NCBI GenBank assembly: GCA_031272345.1
Contig: JAISTZ010000094.1
Span: forward strand, 1 to 29,826
Length of the DNA: 29,826 bases
From: Spirochaetaceae bacterium
GTDB taxonomy: Bacteria > Spirochaetota > Spirochaetia > Treponematales > Treponemataceae
Direction of reading: 5' to 3'
In this document: positions 12,459 through 21,515 of the stretch, piece after piece
Layout of the letters: every line of letters starts with the position of its first letter
Position numbering within the stretch: the first letter of the stretch is position 1
The notes under the pieces: model-generated
Told to the model about the DNA's origin: nothing
The model's input: only the letters and a program-made list of their open reading frames with translations
Databases searched by the model: none
Made by a program: the position numbers and the translations under genes

Positions 12459-13733
12459 ATGACCGCAGACACACGCAAACACCGCAATATCCCCTGCCTC
12501 ATCGCCGGGGGGGCGATGCTGCTCACGGTGGGGCTGATTTACGGCTGGTCGATTTTCCGCAGTCCCCTCACGGCCATGTTCCCGTCCTGGCAGCCCACCA
12601 GGATTTCGGTCACCTTTACGGTGTCCATGGTGTGCTTCAGTCTGGGGGGAATCCTCGGGGGAAAGCTCTCGGGCTTCATCAAAACCCGGTTCATCCTCCT
12701 GATTGCCGCCGGGGCCTTCCTGATCGGGTTTTGCGGGCTCTCTTTCCTGATTGACCCGGCCAGGCCGGAGGCAAGCCTCCTCAGGCTCTACGTGCTCTAC
12801 GGTGTGTTCTGCGGCGCGGGGGTGGGGCTCACCTACAACGCGACCCTCAACACCGTGGTCAGGTGGTTCCCCGGCAGGACCGGCGCGGTTTCCGGGGCGC
12901 TCCTCATGTGCTTCGGCCTGGGGGGGCTCGCGCTCGGCAGCGTGGTCACCCCCCTGGTTGGGGCGGTGGGCCTCCGCAGGGCCTTCCTCGCGCTGGGCCT
13001 GGGGGTGGCCGCCGTGCTGGTTACCGGTTCCTTCATCGTGAAGGCCCCCGGCGCGGGGTCCGAAAAATCCCCGGAAAGGGGCGGGTCCCCCAGGGGTGAC
13101 GAATCCGGCATCCGGGACTATTCCACCGGGGAAATGCTCAGGTCCGCGGTGTTCTGGCTCTATTGCCTGTGGCACGTGGCGGTTGTCACCGGGGGGCTCC
13201 TCATCGTGAACAGCGCGGCGGTTATCGCGGTCGCCTTTAATACGGCGGCGGGGGCGGGGCTCCTGGTGTCGGTGTTCAACGGAATCGGGCGGGTGGCCGT
13301 CGGGGCGCTCTTTGACAAACGGGGCCGCCACGTCGCCATGTCGGTCAATTCCTTCATCCTCCTTGGGGCGGGAATCCTGCTCATGGCCGGAGCCGCCCTG
13401 CGGGCGCCGCCCATGGTCATCCTGGGGATGTTCCTTACGGGAATCAGCTTCGGCGGCGGGCCCGCGTCAACCTCGGCCCTGGTGAACACATACTTCGGGC
13501 AAAAACACTACGCCATGAATCTCAGCGTTGCCACGGCCTCGTCGATTCCCGGGTCGATCCTGGGGCCCCTGCTCTCAAGCCGGCTGCAGGAGCTTTCGGG
13601 CGGGTCCTACGGGACAACCTTCGTCATGCTCACCGCCGTGGCGGTTGCCGCAATCGCCGTCAACACGGCCCTCCGCCTTGCCGCACTCAAGGCTCGGATG
13701 GAAACGCGGGGCCGGCGTGTCCCTGGGGCTTGA
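12459..13733 (+). CDS. MFS transporter, OFA (oxalate/formate antiporter-like) family
   Basis: A 424-residue inner-membrane protein with about 12 hydrophobic helices. The start, IAGGAMLLTVGLIYGWSIFR followed by SPLTAMFP, is typical of the OFA family, as is the SMVCFSLGGILGGKL helix. A charged central loop (EKSPERGGSPRGDESG, about residues 205-222) separates the halves. Family members carry oxalate, formate or other organic anions; the substrate here cannot be read from sequence. AAAGGAG lies 7 nt before the ATG at 12459. In the inferred ancestral layout the gene directly followed the XRE gene, which may regulate it. The stop TGA overlaps the -35 of the next gene. Confidence 0.87.
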   Translation: MTADTRKHRNIPCLIAGGAMLLTVGLIYGWSIFRSPLTAMFPSWQPTRISVTFTVSMVCFSLGGILGGKLSGFIKTRFILLIAAGAFLIGFCGLSFLIDPARPEASLLRLYVLYGVFCGAGVGLTYNATLNTVVRWFPGRTGAVSGALLMCFGLGGLALGSVVTPLVGAVGLRRAFLALGLGVAAVLVTGSFIVKAPGAGSEKSPERGGSPRGDESGIRDYSTGEMLRSAVFWLYCLWHVAVVTGGLLIVNSAAVIAVAFNTAAGAGLLVSVFNGIGRVAVGALFDKRGRHVAMSVNSFILLGAGILLMAGAALRAPPMVILGMFLTGISFGGGPASTSALVNTYFGQKHYAMNLSVATASSIPGSILGPLLSSRLQELSGGSYGTTFVMLTAVAVAAIAVNTALRLAALKARMETRGRRVPGA

Positions 13734-13758
13734 CAGGATGACCGGAGAAGCATAGATT
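13730..13758 (+). promoter_or_regulatory. Promoter of the NimA-like gene, predicted leaderless
   Basis: TTGACA (13730-13735) overlaps the MFS stop codon; a 17-bp spacer and TAGATT (13753-13758) follow. The ATG at 13765 begins 6 nt later, where transcription should start. Confidence 0.7.
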
Positions 13759-13764
13759 TGCCCC

Positions 13765-14256
13765 ATGAGACGGAACGACAAGGAAATTACGGACACCGCG
13801 GAGAAACTCAGGATTATCGCCGAGTGCAAAGTGTGCAGGCTCGCCCTGTGCGACAGGGGTCTGCCCTACATTGTGCCCCTGAATTACGGCTACGCCTTCG
13901 ACGGCGGCGTTTTAACCCTCTATTTTCACGGCGCCAGGGAGGGCAGGAAGATCGACATCATCAGGGTCAACAACACGGCCTGTTTCGAGGTCGACTGCGG
14001 GCAAAAGCTGATAGAACCCGCCCAGGGTGACGGGGCCTGCAAGTACGGGTACGCCTTCAAAAGCGTCGTCGGCTGGGGAAAAATCACCTTCGTCGAAGAC
14101 AGGGCGGAAAAAACCGGGGCCCTGAGTCTGCTGATGGCCCACCAGACAGGGAGTTCCAGGGCCTTCCGGTTCGACCAGGCCGCGGTGGAAAGGGTCCTGG
14201 TGTTCAAAATGACCGTTGAGGAATTCACCGGGAAGCACAAGGAATTGCCCCAATAA
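13765..14256 (+). CDS. Pyridoxamine 5'-phosphate oxidase-like flavoprotein (NimA type)
   Basis: A 163-residue split-barrel protein. RRNDKEITDTAEKLRIIAEC is the usual NimA-type opening, followed by RLALCDRGLPYIVPLNYGYA, then LYFHGAREGRKIDII and NNTACFEVD, and later YGYAFKSVVGWGKITFVED. These parts bind FMN or a related flavin cofactor. Proteins of this group reduce small molecules, and some give nitroimidazole resistance; the physiological substrate is unknown. No Shine-Dalgarno precedes the ATG, in line with a leaderless mRNA. Confidence 0.85.
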   Translation: MRRNDKEITDTAEKLRIIAECKVCRLALCDRGLPYIVPLNYGYAFDGGVLTLYFHGAREGRKIDIIRVNNTACFEVDCGQKLIEPAQGDGACKYGYAFKSVVGWGKITFVEDRAEKTGALSLLMAHQTGSSRAFRFDQAAVERVLVFKMTVEEFTGKHKELPQ

Positions 14257-14259
14257 ACC

Positions 14260-14293
14260 GCGCCTGCGGGGCCGAAAACACCCCGCCCGGCGC
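14260..14293 (+). terminator. Possible imperfect hairpin after the NimA-like gene
   Basis: GCGCC and GGCGC (14260-14264, 14289-14293) plus an inner GGGG/CCCC could form an interrupted stem just before the dnaE promoter. There is no T tract, so termination is uncertain. Confidence 0.25.
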
Positions 14294-14322
14294 TTGTCCT
14301 TTTTCCTCCGTTCCGCTATACT
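14294..14322 (+). promoter_or_regulatory. Promoter of dnaE, predicted leaderless
   Basis: TTGTCC (14294-14299), a 17-bp spacer and TATACT (14317-14322). The ATG at 14329 begins 6 nt after the -10. No purine-rich site is present between them. Confidence 0.75.
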
Positions 14323-14328
14323 TGTCCC

Positions 14329-17300
14329 ATGGCTGGTTTTGTCCACCTCCACACCCACACGGACTATTCCCTCCTCGACGCCATGAGCCGGATCGAGCCC
14401 CTGGTGGCGCGGGTGAAGGAACTCGGCATGGACGCCCTGGCGATCACGGACCACGGGAACATGTACGGGGCCCTGAACTTCGCCAGGGCCTGCGAGGACG
14501 CGGGCATCAAGCCCATCATCGGGTGCGAATTCTATGTGGCCGGCACGGGGAACCGCCGGGAGCGCAAGGGCACGGACCAGGGCAAGCACAACTACCACCT
14601 GATTCTGCTGGCAAAAAATCAGACCGGCTACCGGAACCTCATGCGCCTGTCCACCCTCTCCTTCACCGAGGGGTTCTACTACGACCCCAGAATCGACTTC
14701 GAGCTGCTGGAGCGCTGCCACGAGGGGCTGATCTGCCTCACCGCCTGCATCGCCGGGGAGCTGCCCCAGTTGCTGCTTGCCGGACAGACCCAGAAGGCCG
14801 AGGAGATGGTCCTCCAGTACAAGGCCCTCTTCGGGGAGGGGAACTTCTACATCGAACTCCAGAACCACGGCCTCCCGGACCAGCGCAGGGCCGCCCCCAT
14901 GCTGATCGCCCTTGCCCGGAAGACGGGGGTCCCCATGGTGGTCACCAACGACATCCACTACGTGAACAAGGACGACGCCGAGGCCCACGACATCCTCCTC
15001 CACATAGGTCGCCAGGAAACGATAAGCGAGAAGGACAAGGACGGAAATTTAAAGCACAGGGGCTACGGGGCCCCGGAATTCTACGTCAAAACCCCTGACC
15101 AGATGGCCGCCCTCTTCCCGGACCACCCGGAGATGGTGGCGAACACCGCCCGCATCGCGGATCTATGCGAAGAAAAGGTGATTCCCCTGTACGATGTGAA
15201 GGACCTCAAAGACTGTCTGCCGGTGTACGAAATCCCGGAAGGCTTCGCCTCCGCGGACGACTACCTCCGCCACCTCGTTTCCGAGGGGCTCAAAACCCGG
15301 TACGACCCGGTCACCCCGGAGATACAGGAGCGCTCCGGCTACGAGCTTGACACCATAATCCGCATGGGTTTTACGGGCTATTTCCTCATCGTGTGGGACT
15401 TCATCCACTGGGCCCAGGGGCGGGACATACCCGTGGGGCCGGGGCGAGGTTCCGGTCCGGGTTCCATCGTCGCGTATGCCCTGGGCATCACCAACCTGGA
15501 CCCCCTGCGCTACGGGCTCTTCTTCGAGCGCTTCCTGAATCCGGAACGGATTACCATGCCGGACTTCGACATCGACCTGGCCGACGACAGGCGGCAGGAG
15601 GTAATCGAGTACACCCGGCAGAAATACGGGGACGACCAGGTGGGCCACATCATCACCTTCAGCACCCTCAAACCCAAGGCGGTCATCAAGGACGTGGCCC
15701 GGGTGCTGGAAATCCCCCTGGGCGACGTGGCCATGCTGACAAACCTTGTCCCCAGGCACCTGAAGGCCCGCCTGAAAGACGGGTTTGCAAAAAATGACGA
15801 AATGGAAGATTCCGGCAAGCTCGCGGAGTTCAGGGATGACCCCAAGTACCAGCGGCTCTTCGACCTGTGCTTTAAGCTGGAAGACTGCCACCGGAACGCC
15901 AGCCTCCACGCCTCGGGGATCGTCATCGGCAAGACCCCCCTCATCGACTGGGCGCCCCTCTACAGGGACTACAAGACCGGCAAAATCGCCACCCAGTTCA
16001 CCATGGACATCATCGAGCAGTGCGGGCTGGTCAAGATGGACTACCTGGGCCTCAAGACCCTGTCGGTCATCAAGCACACCGTGGAGCTCGTGCAAAAACT
16101 TCCGGGCTGCGAAAATTTCGACATCGATGCCATCCCCTGGGACGACAAAAAGTCCTACGGCCTCTTCTGCAAGGGCGACACCGCGGCGTTCTTCCAGTTT
16201 GAAAGCGCCGGTATGCAAAAATATCTGCGGCAGCTCAAGCCGAACCGGCTGGAAGACCTGGTGGCCATGAACGCCCTCTACCGGCCCGGACCCATGGCCT
16301 ATATCCCCCAGTACATCGAAAGCAAATTCGACCATTCAAAGGTCACGTACCCCGACCCCTGCCTCAAGGACATCCTGGAAGAGACCTACGGGGTCATCGT
16401 ATACCAGGAACAGGTGATGCAGGTGGCCAGGCGCATCGCCGGGTACTCCCTGGGTCAGGCGGATCTGCTCCGCCGGGCCATGGGAAAGAAAAAGCGGAAG
16501 ATTCTTGACGCGGAAAAGATTCCCTTCATCGAGGGGGCGGTAAAGAAGGGGTTCACCGCGGAACACGCGGGGGAAATCTTCGAGATTCTCGTGCCCTTCG
16601 CTGACTACGGGTTCAACAAGAGTCACGCCACGGCCTATGCGGTGCTGGCCTACCAGACCGCCTACCTCAAGGCGAATTATCCGGCGGAATTCATGGCCGC
16701 CGTGCTCACCAACGAAATCGGCAATTCGGACAAACTGGCGGAGTACATCAGCGAGACCAGGGCCATGCGCATCACCCTGCTCCCGCCGGACATCAACACC
16801 TCCGGGGTGATTTTCGATGTCAAGGACGGCAAAATCCTGTTCGGCCTGCTGGGCATCAAGGGCATCGGCGAGGCCGCGGCGGAAGAAATCCTCCGGGAGC
16901 GGGAGGCCGGGGGGCCGTACAAAGACTTCATGGACTTCCTTGACCGGGTCGATCAGCACACGGAGACCAGCAAGGCCGCGGTCAACAAGAAGGCCATGGA
17001 GGCGCTGATAAAAACCGGGTGCTTCGATTCCCTGGGGGAAAACCGGGCCACCCTGTTTGCGAACCTGGAGAGGGCGGTCGAGTACCGGCAGAACAAGCGC
17101 CAGGACGCCGCCGGGGGCCAGGGGAGTCTCTTCGAGGACACGGGGGAAAAAGAATTCGGGGACTTCCTGTTCGCCCAGGCGGAGGAATGGTCCCTGATGC
17201 AGCGCCTGGCCTTTGAAAAAGAATATGCCGGGGCCTACGTGTCCGCCCATCCCCTGGACAGCTACCGGGATGTCCTTGCACGGAAGGCGGTCCTGCGGAC

Positions 17301-17892
17301 CATTGACGCGGCCTCCAGGATTTCCGGCGATAGGGGCCTCAGCCGGGCCTCCATGCCCAGGTATACCATCGCCGGGATGATTCAGGGCCTCACCGAGGCG
17401 GTCACCAAAAAGGGCGACCGGATGGCCAGGGCGGAGGTGGAAGACCTCTACGGCAAAATCAAGGCGCTCTTTTTCCCCAAGGCCTGGGAGAAATGCGCCT
17501 TCCGGGTTAAAAACGACGCCGTCCTGGCCCTTACGGGCACGGTGAACGAGGACAAGAACGACGCCAGGGCCCTGTCGGCCAACGGGGACGGCGATGGAAC
17601 CATCCCCATTTTTTACGTGGACGATGTTACGGAAATCAACGCCCTGGAGGATTCCCGCCCCCAGGATCTGCACATCACGGTCAACGGGTATTTTTCCGGG
17701 GAGACCCAGGTGGGCCCCCTCAGGGACCTGCTCTTCGGGGCCTCCGGGAACGGCGCCGTGCACCTCCATGTCGACGCCGGGGACAAAAAATACGTGGTCC
17801 ACGCGAACAGGAGCGTCAGTGTGCCCGTGAACGAGGACTTCGTCCGCCGGCTTGAGGAACTGCCGATCGTAGAAAACGCCTGGATAGCGTGA
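14329..17892 (+). CDS. dnaE: DNA polymerase III alpha subunit
   Basis: The replicative polymerase, 1187 residues. The N-terminal PHP domain is intact (FVHLHTHTDYSLLDAM, ALAITDHGNMYG). The polymerase core has GPGRGSGPGSIVAYALGI, the catalytic PDFDIDLADD (Asp414 and Asp416) and the third catalytic Asp571 in VKMDYLGLKTLS. NKSHATAYAVLAYQTAYL marks the fingers region, GIKGIGEAAAEEIL the helix-hairpin-helix, and about residues 1020-1070 the OB fold (YTIAGMIQGLTEAVTKKGDR). Length is normal. It is the first gene of a long plus-strand series and has its own promoter 6 nt from the ATG. Confidence 0.97.
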   Translation: MAGFVHLHTHTDYSLLDAMSRIEPLVARVKELGMDALAITDHGNMYGALNFARACEDAGIKPIIGCEFYVAGTGNRRERKGTDQGKHNYHLILLAKNQTGYRNLMRLSTLSFTEGFYYDPRIDFELLERCHEGLICLTACIAGELPQLLLAGQTQKAEEMVLQYKALFGEGNFYIELQNHGLPDQRRAAPMLIALARKTGVPMVVTNDIHYVNKDDAEAHDILLHIGRQETISEKDKDGNLKHRGYGAPEFYVKTPDQMAALFPDHPEMVANTARIADLCEEKVIPLYDVKDLKDCLPVYEIPEGFASADDYLRHLVSEGLKTRYDPVTPEIQERSGYELDTIIRMGFTGYFLIVWDFIHWAQGRDIPVGPGRGSGPGSIVAYALGITNLDPLRYGLFFERFLNPERITMPDFDIDLADDRRQEVIEYTRQKYGDDQVGHIITFSTLKPKAVIKDVARVLEIPLGDVAMLTNLVPRHLKARLKDGFAKNDEMEDSGKLAEFRDDPKYQRLFDLCFKLEDCHRNASLHASGIVIGKTPLIDWAPLYRDYKTGKIATQFTMDIIEQCGLVKMDYLGLKTLSVIKHTVELVQKLPGCENFDIDAIPWDDKKSYGLFCKGDTAAFFQFESAGMQKYLRQLKPNRLEDLVAMNALYRPGPMAYIPQYIESKFDHSKVTYPDPCLKDILEETYGVIVYQEQVMQVARRIAGYSLGQADLLRRAMGKKKRKILDAEKIPFIEGAVKKGFTAEHAGEIFEILVPFADYGFNKSHATAYAVLAYQTAYLKANYPAEFMAAVLTNEIGNSDKLAEYISETRAMRITLLPPDINTSGVIFDVKDGKILFGLLGIKGIGEAAAEEILREREAGGPYKDFMDFLDRVDQHTETSKAAVNKKAMEALIKTGCFDSLGENRATLFANLERAVEYRQNKRQDAAGGQGSLFEDTGEKEFGDFLFAQAEEWSLMQRLAFEKEYAGAYVSAHPLDSYRDVLARKAVLRTIDAASRISGDRGLSRASMPRYTIAGMIQGLTEAVTKKGDRMARAEVEDLYGKIKALFFPKAWEKCAFRVKNDAVLALTGTVNEDKNDARALSANGDGDGTIPIFYVDDVTEINALEDSRPQDLHITVNGYFSGETQVGPLRDLLFGASGNGAVHLHVDAGDKKYVVHANRSVSVPVNEDFVRRLEELPIVENAWIA

Positions 17893-17952
17893 GGCGCCTA
17901 TGACAGGGGAGAAAGCGCCGTCAGTGCGATAAAAATAAGATGGAGGGTAACC

Positions 17953-18015
17953 ATGGACATCTATGCGTTTATTTTGACGCCCTGGTTTTGGCTGGCCTCG
18001 ACCGTGATTCTATGA
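17953..18015 (+). CDS. 20-residue hydrophobic peptide coupled to the Nudix gene
   Basis: ATG at 17953, preceded by GGAGGG at a good spacing (17942-17947), opens MDIYAFILTPWFWLAS and a short hydrophobic end. Its stop overlaps the Nudix ATG as ATGA (18012-18015). The peptide could be a small membrane protein or a leader that couples translation. An alternative is that the Nudix frame starts at 17940, but no ribosome-binding site precedes that ATG. Confidence 0.45.
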   Translation: MDIYAFILTPWFWLASTVIL

Positions 18016-18551
18016 CAGGGGACAACCAGAATTTTCTGTACTGCCCGGAATGTGGGCAAAAAAACACCGTAACCTATGTCAACCGCCGGCACTGGGTGTG
18101 TTCCTCCTGCGGGTTCAACCTCTACAACAACGTGGCCGCGGCGGTGGGGGTGATCATCCCGGACGAGGCGGGGCGGGCGCTCTTCATCAGGCGGGCGAAG
18201 GAGCCCCGCGCGGGATTCCTCGCCCTGCCCGGGGGCTTCATCGACCCGGGGGAACGGGCGGAAGAAGCCGCCCTGCGGGAGTGCGCCGAGGAGACCGCCC
18301 TTGCGCTGACGGACCTCCGCTACCTGGCCTCCTTCCCCAATATTTACGTGTATAAAACCGTAACCTATTCCACCTGCGACATCTTTTTTACTGCCCGGGC
18401 GGAGGATTTCAGCCCCAGGGCCGCCGACGGTGAAGCCGCGGGATTCGCCCTTGAATCCGTCAGGACCAGGGAGGACATCGCGGCCCTGCCCCTGGCCTTC
18501 CCCTCGGCCGCCCGCGCCCTGGAAGCGTGGCTTGCGTCCCTGTCAAAATAA
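18012..18551 (+). CDS. Nudix hydrolase with N-terminal zinc ribbon
   Basis: A 179-residue protein from the ATG at 18012. A zinc ribbon (YCPECG and WVCSSCGF, about residues 9-36) precedes the Nudix domain. The Nudix box runs from GGFIDPGE to RECAEETAL, with the G, E and REx2EE pattern kept and Ala in the final Gly position. NudC-like enzymes and related ADP-ribose or NADH hydrolases share this layout, so a dinucleotide or capped-RNA substrate is possible but not shown. The chosen start gives a compact N-terminus beginning at the ribbon; the open frame back to 17940 adds a stretch unlike the family. Confidence 0.85.
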   Translation: MTGDNQNFLYCPECGQKNTVTYVNRRHWVCSSCGFNLYNNVAAAVGVIIPDEAGRALFIRRAKEPRAGFLALPGGFIDPGERAEEAALRECAEETALALTDLRYLASFPNIYVYKTVTYSTCDIFFTARAEDFSPRAADGEAAGFALESVRTREDIAALPLAFPSAARALEAWLASLSK

Positions 18552-18615
18552 TGCTAGGGTATGGGAGCTGTCCAAAAAACTTGTCCGGGCGGCTTTTTTT
18601 GCCGGGAGGCGGCGC

Positions 18616-19848
18616 ATGGCAAAACTTTTAATCATCAGCTTCGACGCCCTGGGGGACAGCGCCTTTGACCGGGCTGCGGCCTTGCCCAACACGGGGAGCT
18701 TCCTCAAGGAGAGCGTCCTCGTGCGGGACGTGCGGAGCGTCTTCCTTACCAACACCTACCCCGTGCACGTGTCGGTCGTCACGGGCCTTCCGCCGGGAAA
18801 GCACGGGCTCACCTCAAACGTGCCGGTCATGCCCGTGCGGTATCCCCTGTGGAACTACCGGGCCTCCCTCATCCGGGCAAAAACCCTCCCTCAGGCTGTC
18901 GCCGAAAGGGGAGGGAAGACCGCGGCGGTCCTGTGGCCGGTCACCGGGGGGGCCAAGTCCATCCGCTGGAACCTGCCCGAAATCATGCCCCAGCCCGGGG
19001 ACAACCAGATCCTCCTCAACATGAAACACGGGAGCGTCCTCACCCAGTTCCGGCTCTGGCGGAAATACGGCCGGTTGCTTTCGGGAATCAAACAGCCGAA
19101 CCTGGACCGCTTCTCCGCGGCCTGCATGTCGGACCTGCTCCGCCGGAACAGGCCGGACCTGGCCCTGGTGCATCTTACGGCATACGATTCCCTGTGCCAT
19201 TTCTTCGGCCCCGGCACGGAGGAAGCCCACGCCGCCCTCAAGGTGCTGGACGCTGCCCTGAGTTCCCTCCTCAACGCCGCCGGGCCGGAATACGACGTGA
19301 TTCTCTTCTCCGACCACGGCCAGTTCCCCCTTTCCCACGAGATCCTCCCCAACGACATGCTCCTGGAGATGGGCCTCCTCAACAAGGACGACGGGGGCTC
19401 CTACATCCTGCAAGAGGAGGGGTGCTTCTTCGAGTGCTGCGGGGGGGCCGCGTTCTTCCACGGGGGCTCCCTGGGCCTCGAAAAAATCGACGTCATACGA
19501 AGGGAGCTCCAGGGGAGCCCCGGCTTCAACCGGTTCCTCACCCCGGAGGAGTTGACCGAGGCGGGCAGGGAAAGGTCCGCCTTCGGGTGCTGCGCCGCCG
19601 AGGGGTTTTCCTACGAAGTCTACCCCGAGGGACACAAGGGCCAGCACGGGTATCCCGCGGATTACCCCAACTACGGAGTCTTCTACGCCGTCCGGAGCGC
19701 CGGGGCGCGGAAGGGCCAGGTGATTCACGGGGGGAGCCTCCTGGACATCGCCCCCATCGCCCTCAAACTCCTGGGGGAGGGCCTTCCCGCATCCAGAGGG
19801 CCCGTCATTCCGGGGCTTCCCCCGGCCAGGGGGGACATCTTTCTTTAA
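18616..19848 (+). CDS. Nucleotide pyrophosphatase/phosphodiesterase-like protein
   Basis: A 410-residue member of the alkaline phosphatase superfamily (type I phosphodiesterase group). Metal and catalytic motifs are visible: IISFDALGDSAF with the first Asp, FLTNTYPVHVSVVTG with the nucleophilic Thr region, ILFSDHGQFPLSHE with Asp-His, and EGHKGQHGYPADYPNYG with the last His. There is no signal peptide, so it is probably cytoplasmic. The substrate may be a nucleotide or phosphodiester. GGGAGG lies 6 nt before the ATG at 18616; an upstream in-frame extension overlaps the Nudix gene and is not family-like. Confidence 0.85.
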   Translation: MAKLLIISFDALGDSAFDRAAALPNTGSFLKESVLVRDVRSVFLTNTYPVHVSVVTGLPPGKHGLTSNVPVMPVRYPLWNYRASLIRAKTLPQAVAERGGKTAAVLWPVTGGAKSIRWNLPEIMPQPGDNQILLNMKHGSVLTQFRLWRKYGRLLSGIKQPNLDRFSAACMSDLLRRNRPDLALVHLTAYDSLCHFFGPGTEEAHAALKVLDAALSSLLNAAGPEYDVILFSDHGQFPLSHEILPNDMLLEMGLLNKDDGGSYILQEEGCFFECCGGAAFFHGGSLGLEKIDVIRRELQGSPGFNRFLTPEELTEAGRERSAFGCCAAEGFSYEVYPEGHKGQHGYPADYPNYGVFYAVRSAGARKGQVIHGGSLLDIAPIALKLLGEGLPASRGPVIPGLPPARGDIFL

Positions 19849-19920
19849 AACGGCGCTTCCCGGCCGGTAAAGAATTCACGATTTTTGCCGATAATTACAT
19901 TGGAAAAAACCTTCAGGAGA

Positions 19921-20874
19921 ATGATTTTGAAAAGCCGCCATACCGTCTGCGCAGTGATTTTTCTGGTGATTGCCCACTTCGCCTCCGCTGGGGCTTCGGT
20001 CTCTATAAAATATTACAACAAAACGATTTATTACCCCGAAGACACGACCGACAACCCCATCTACGTGCACGTTTCCATCACCAACACCGGGGAGGACACC
20101 CTCCGGTTCAAGCTGGCCGACGACCGGGCCTTCAGCATCGACTTTTCAGCCAGAACCGTGAAGAGTTCCCCCCTGGAAAAAACCACCCAGGTGATTCGCA
20201 AGCGCGCCACCGCCCAGACCGTGTACTTCCGTGAAATCGCCCTTGAGGCCGGGGAGGAATACTCCTTTGTGGAGAACGTGAAGGACTACCTCGTCATCCG
20301 GGAGCCTTCGATTTATTACCTGGACGCGCGGTTTTACCCGGAGCTCTACAAGACAAGGGACGTGGCCCTCAGCTCCAACATATTGACTCTGGAAGTGCGG
20401 CCCTCGCCCCTGGGGTCGGCCTCCGGGGCGGTTCCCCTGCGGCCCGAGACCATGGAGATCCTCGTACCCGAGGAGATTTCCCCGGACCGGGTGGTGGAGC
20501 AGACGATTATTGCCCGGCAGAAGAGCCAGTGGGACCTGTACTTTTTGTACATGGACCTGGAGCAGATGCTCATGCGGGATCCCGTGCGGAACAGGAAATA
20601 CCGGGTCGCGTCCGCGGCAGACCGGGAGGACCAGCTCAGGACATTCAGGACGAGCCTGATGCAGTCCCGAATCGAGGGTGACATCGTGGCGGTGCCGGAG
20701 AAATTCACCATCGAGCGCACCACCTATTCCAAAGCCGAGGGGACCGTGTCGGTGCTCCAGTGGTTCAAGTACGATGATTTCCGTGAAAAGAAGCGGTACA
20801 CCTATTACGTCCGGCAGAAGGACGGGATATGGTTCATATTCGACTACACCGTGGAGAATCTGGGGACCGAATGA
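19921..20874 (+). CDS. Exported protein of unknown function
   Basis: About 317 residues with a signal peptide (SRHTVCAVIFLVIAHFASA, cleavage likely before GASVS). The mature part begins with a beta-sandwich-like segment (YYPEDTTDNPIYVHVSITNT, EDTLRFKLADDRAFSIDF), resembling an extracytoplasmic Ig-like domain. The C-terminal part (FTIERTTYSKAEGTVSVLQW, then RYTYYVRQKDGIWFIFDY) looks like an NTF2/lumazine-binding style fold. I do not recognise a named family. The start is uncertain: the ATG at 19921 is only 1 nt after AGGAG, while a TTG at 19927 has a 7-nt spacing. It is coupled to the next gene by ATGA. Confidence 0.72.
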   Translation: MILKSRHTVCAVIFLVIAHFASAGASVSIKYYNKTIYYPEDTTDNPIYVHVSITNTGEDTLRFKLADDRAFSIDFSARTVKSSPLEKTTQVIRKRATAQTVYFREIALEAGEEYSFVENVKDYLVIREPSIYYLDARFYPELYKTRDVALSSNILTLEVRPSPLGSASGAVPLRPETMEILVPEEISPDRVVEQTIIARQKSQWDLYFLYMDLEQMLMRDPVRNRKYRVASAADREDQLRTFRTSLMQSRIEGDIVAVPEKFTIERTTYSKAEGTVSVLQWFKYDDFREKKRYTYYVRQKDGIWFIFDYTVENLGTE

Positions 20875-21515
20875 GGGCGCTGGTTGTCGCGGAAAAGGCC
20901 GCCCTGGTCTCGTGTTTACAGGGGGCCCTCAAGTCCCGGGGGGAAGTCATCGTCTATGGGAACCCCCTCAAGGCGATGGACAACATTGACGAAATCAACC
21001 CATCCCTGGCGGTGGTGAGCGCGGCGGAATTCCCCTGCCACTGGAAGGTCCTGGCCCAGTTCCTCCGGGCCCTGGGGGGCTGCGAGGTCATCCTCCTTAC
21101 GGACAGCAAATTCGACAATGACGAGCGGGCCAAGGCCGGGGTTCTCGGCATAAAAAAGATGATTCCCGAAGAAGCGGTCCTCTCCCGGAAGATTTCCGTC
21201 CTTGAAAAAACCGGAATCGATGGTATACTGTCCCTGGAAGAAGCGCCCGCCGGCAAGGGTGAAGCCGAGGCGGAGTTCCTCTTCCGCCACCCCCAGGGGG
21301 GCTTTCTGGTGACCGGCGCGGTGGAGTCCCTGGGGGAGAATTCCCTGGTCTTCAGGCCCGATCTCCGGGGCGGGGCTTTCAAAATGGGGGACGTCATCCG
21401 GGCGGGGGCCCTCAAGCGGGGGGATTCCCTTTCCCTGGTTGACGGGGAGGTGCTTTCCTGGGGGGAGACCCTGGAGGTGGGGATACAAAAACACCCAAAG
21501 GCGGGCGCCCCATGA
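20871..21515 (+). CDS. Unknown protein: degenerate receiver-like plus PilZ-like parts
   Basis: A 214-residue cytoplasmic protein. Residues 1-115 have the alternating strands of a receiver domain (RALVVAEKAALVSCLQ, PSLAVVSAAEFP, CEVILLTDSKFD, GVLGIKKMIPEEA), but the acidic pocket and phospho-acceptor Asp are missing. Residues about 135-210 (GGFLVTGAVESLGENSLVFR, MGDVIRAGALKRGDSLSL) recall a PilZ domain without the RxxxR motif. Both assignments are tentative. It overlaps the upstream exported protein and the downstream zinc-ribbon gene by ATGA, so the three proteins are probably made together. Confidence 0.65.
   Translation: MRALVVAEKAALVSCLQGALKSRGEVIVYGNPLKAMDNIDEINPSLAVVSAAEFPCHWKVLAQFLRALGGCEVILLTDSKFDNDERAKAGVLGIKKMIPEEAVLSRKISVLEKTGIDGILSLEEAPAGKGEAEAEFLFRHPQGGFLVTGAVESLGENSLVFRPDLRGGAFKMGDVIRAGALKRGDSLSLVDGEVLSWGETLEVGIQKHPKAGAP

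Noticed and set aside
12453..13331. Minus-strand frame of 292 codons opposite the MFS transporter
   Set aside because: Rich in His, Arg, Pro and Gly, with no ribosome-binding site. It is the shadow of a membrane-protein gene.
15163..17802. Long minus-strand open frames (390 and 488 codons) opposite dnaE
   Set aside because: They are antisense shadows of a GC-rich gene with strong third-position G/C bias. The translations are low in complexity and match no family, while dnaE on the plus strand is unmistakable.
18849..20234. Open frame of 461 codons in another plus frame across the phosphodiesterase-like gene
   Set aside because: It is Pro/Arg-rich, joins two genes and lacks a family signature, whereas the chosen frames have clear motifs.
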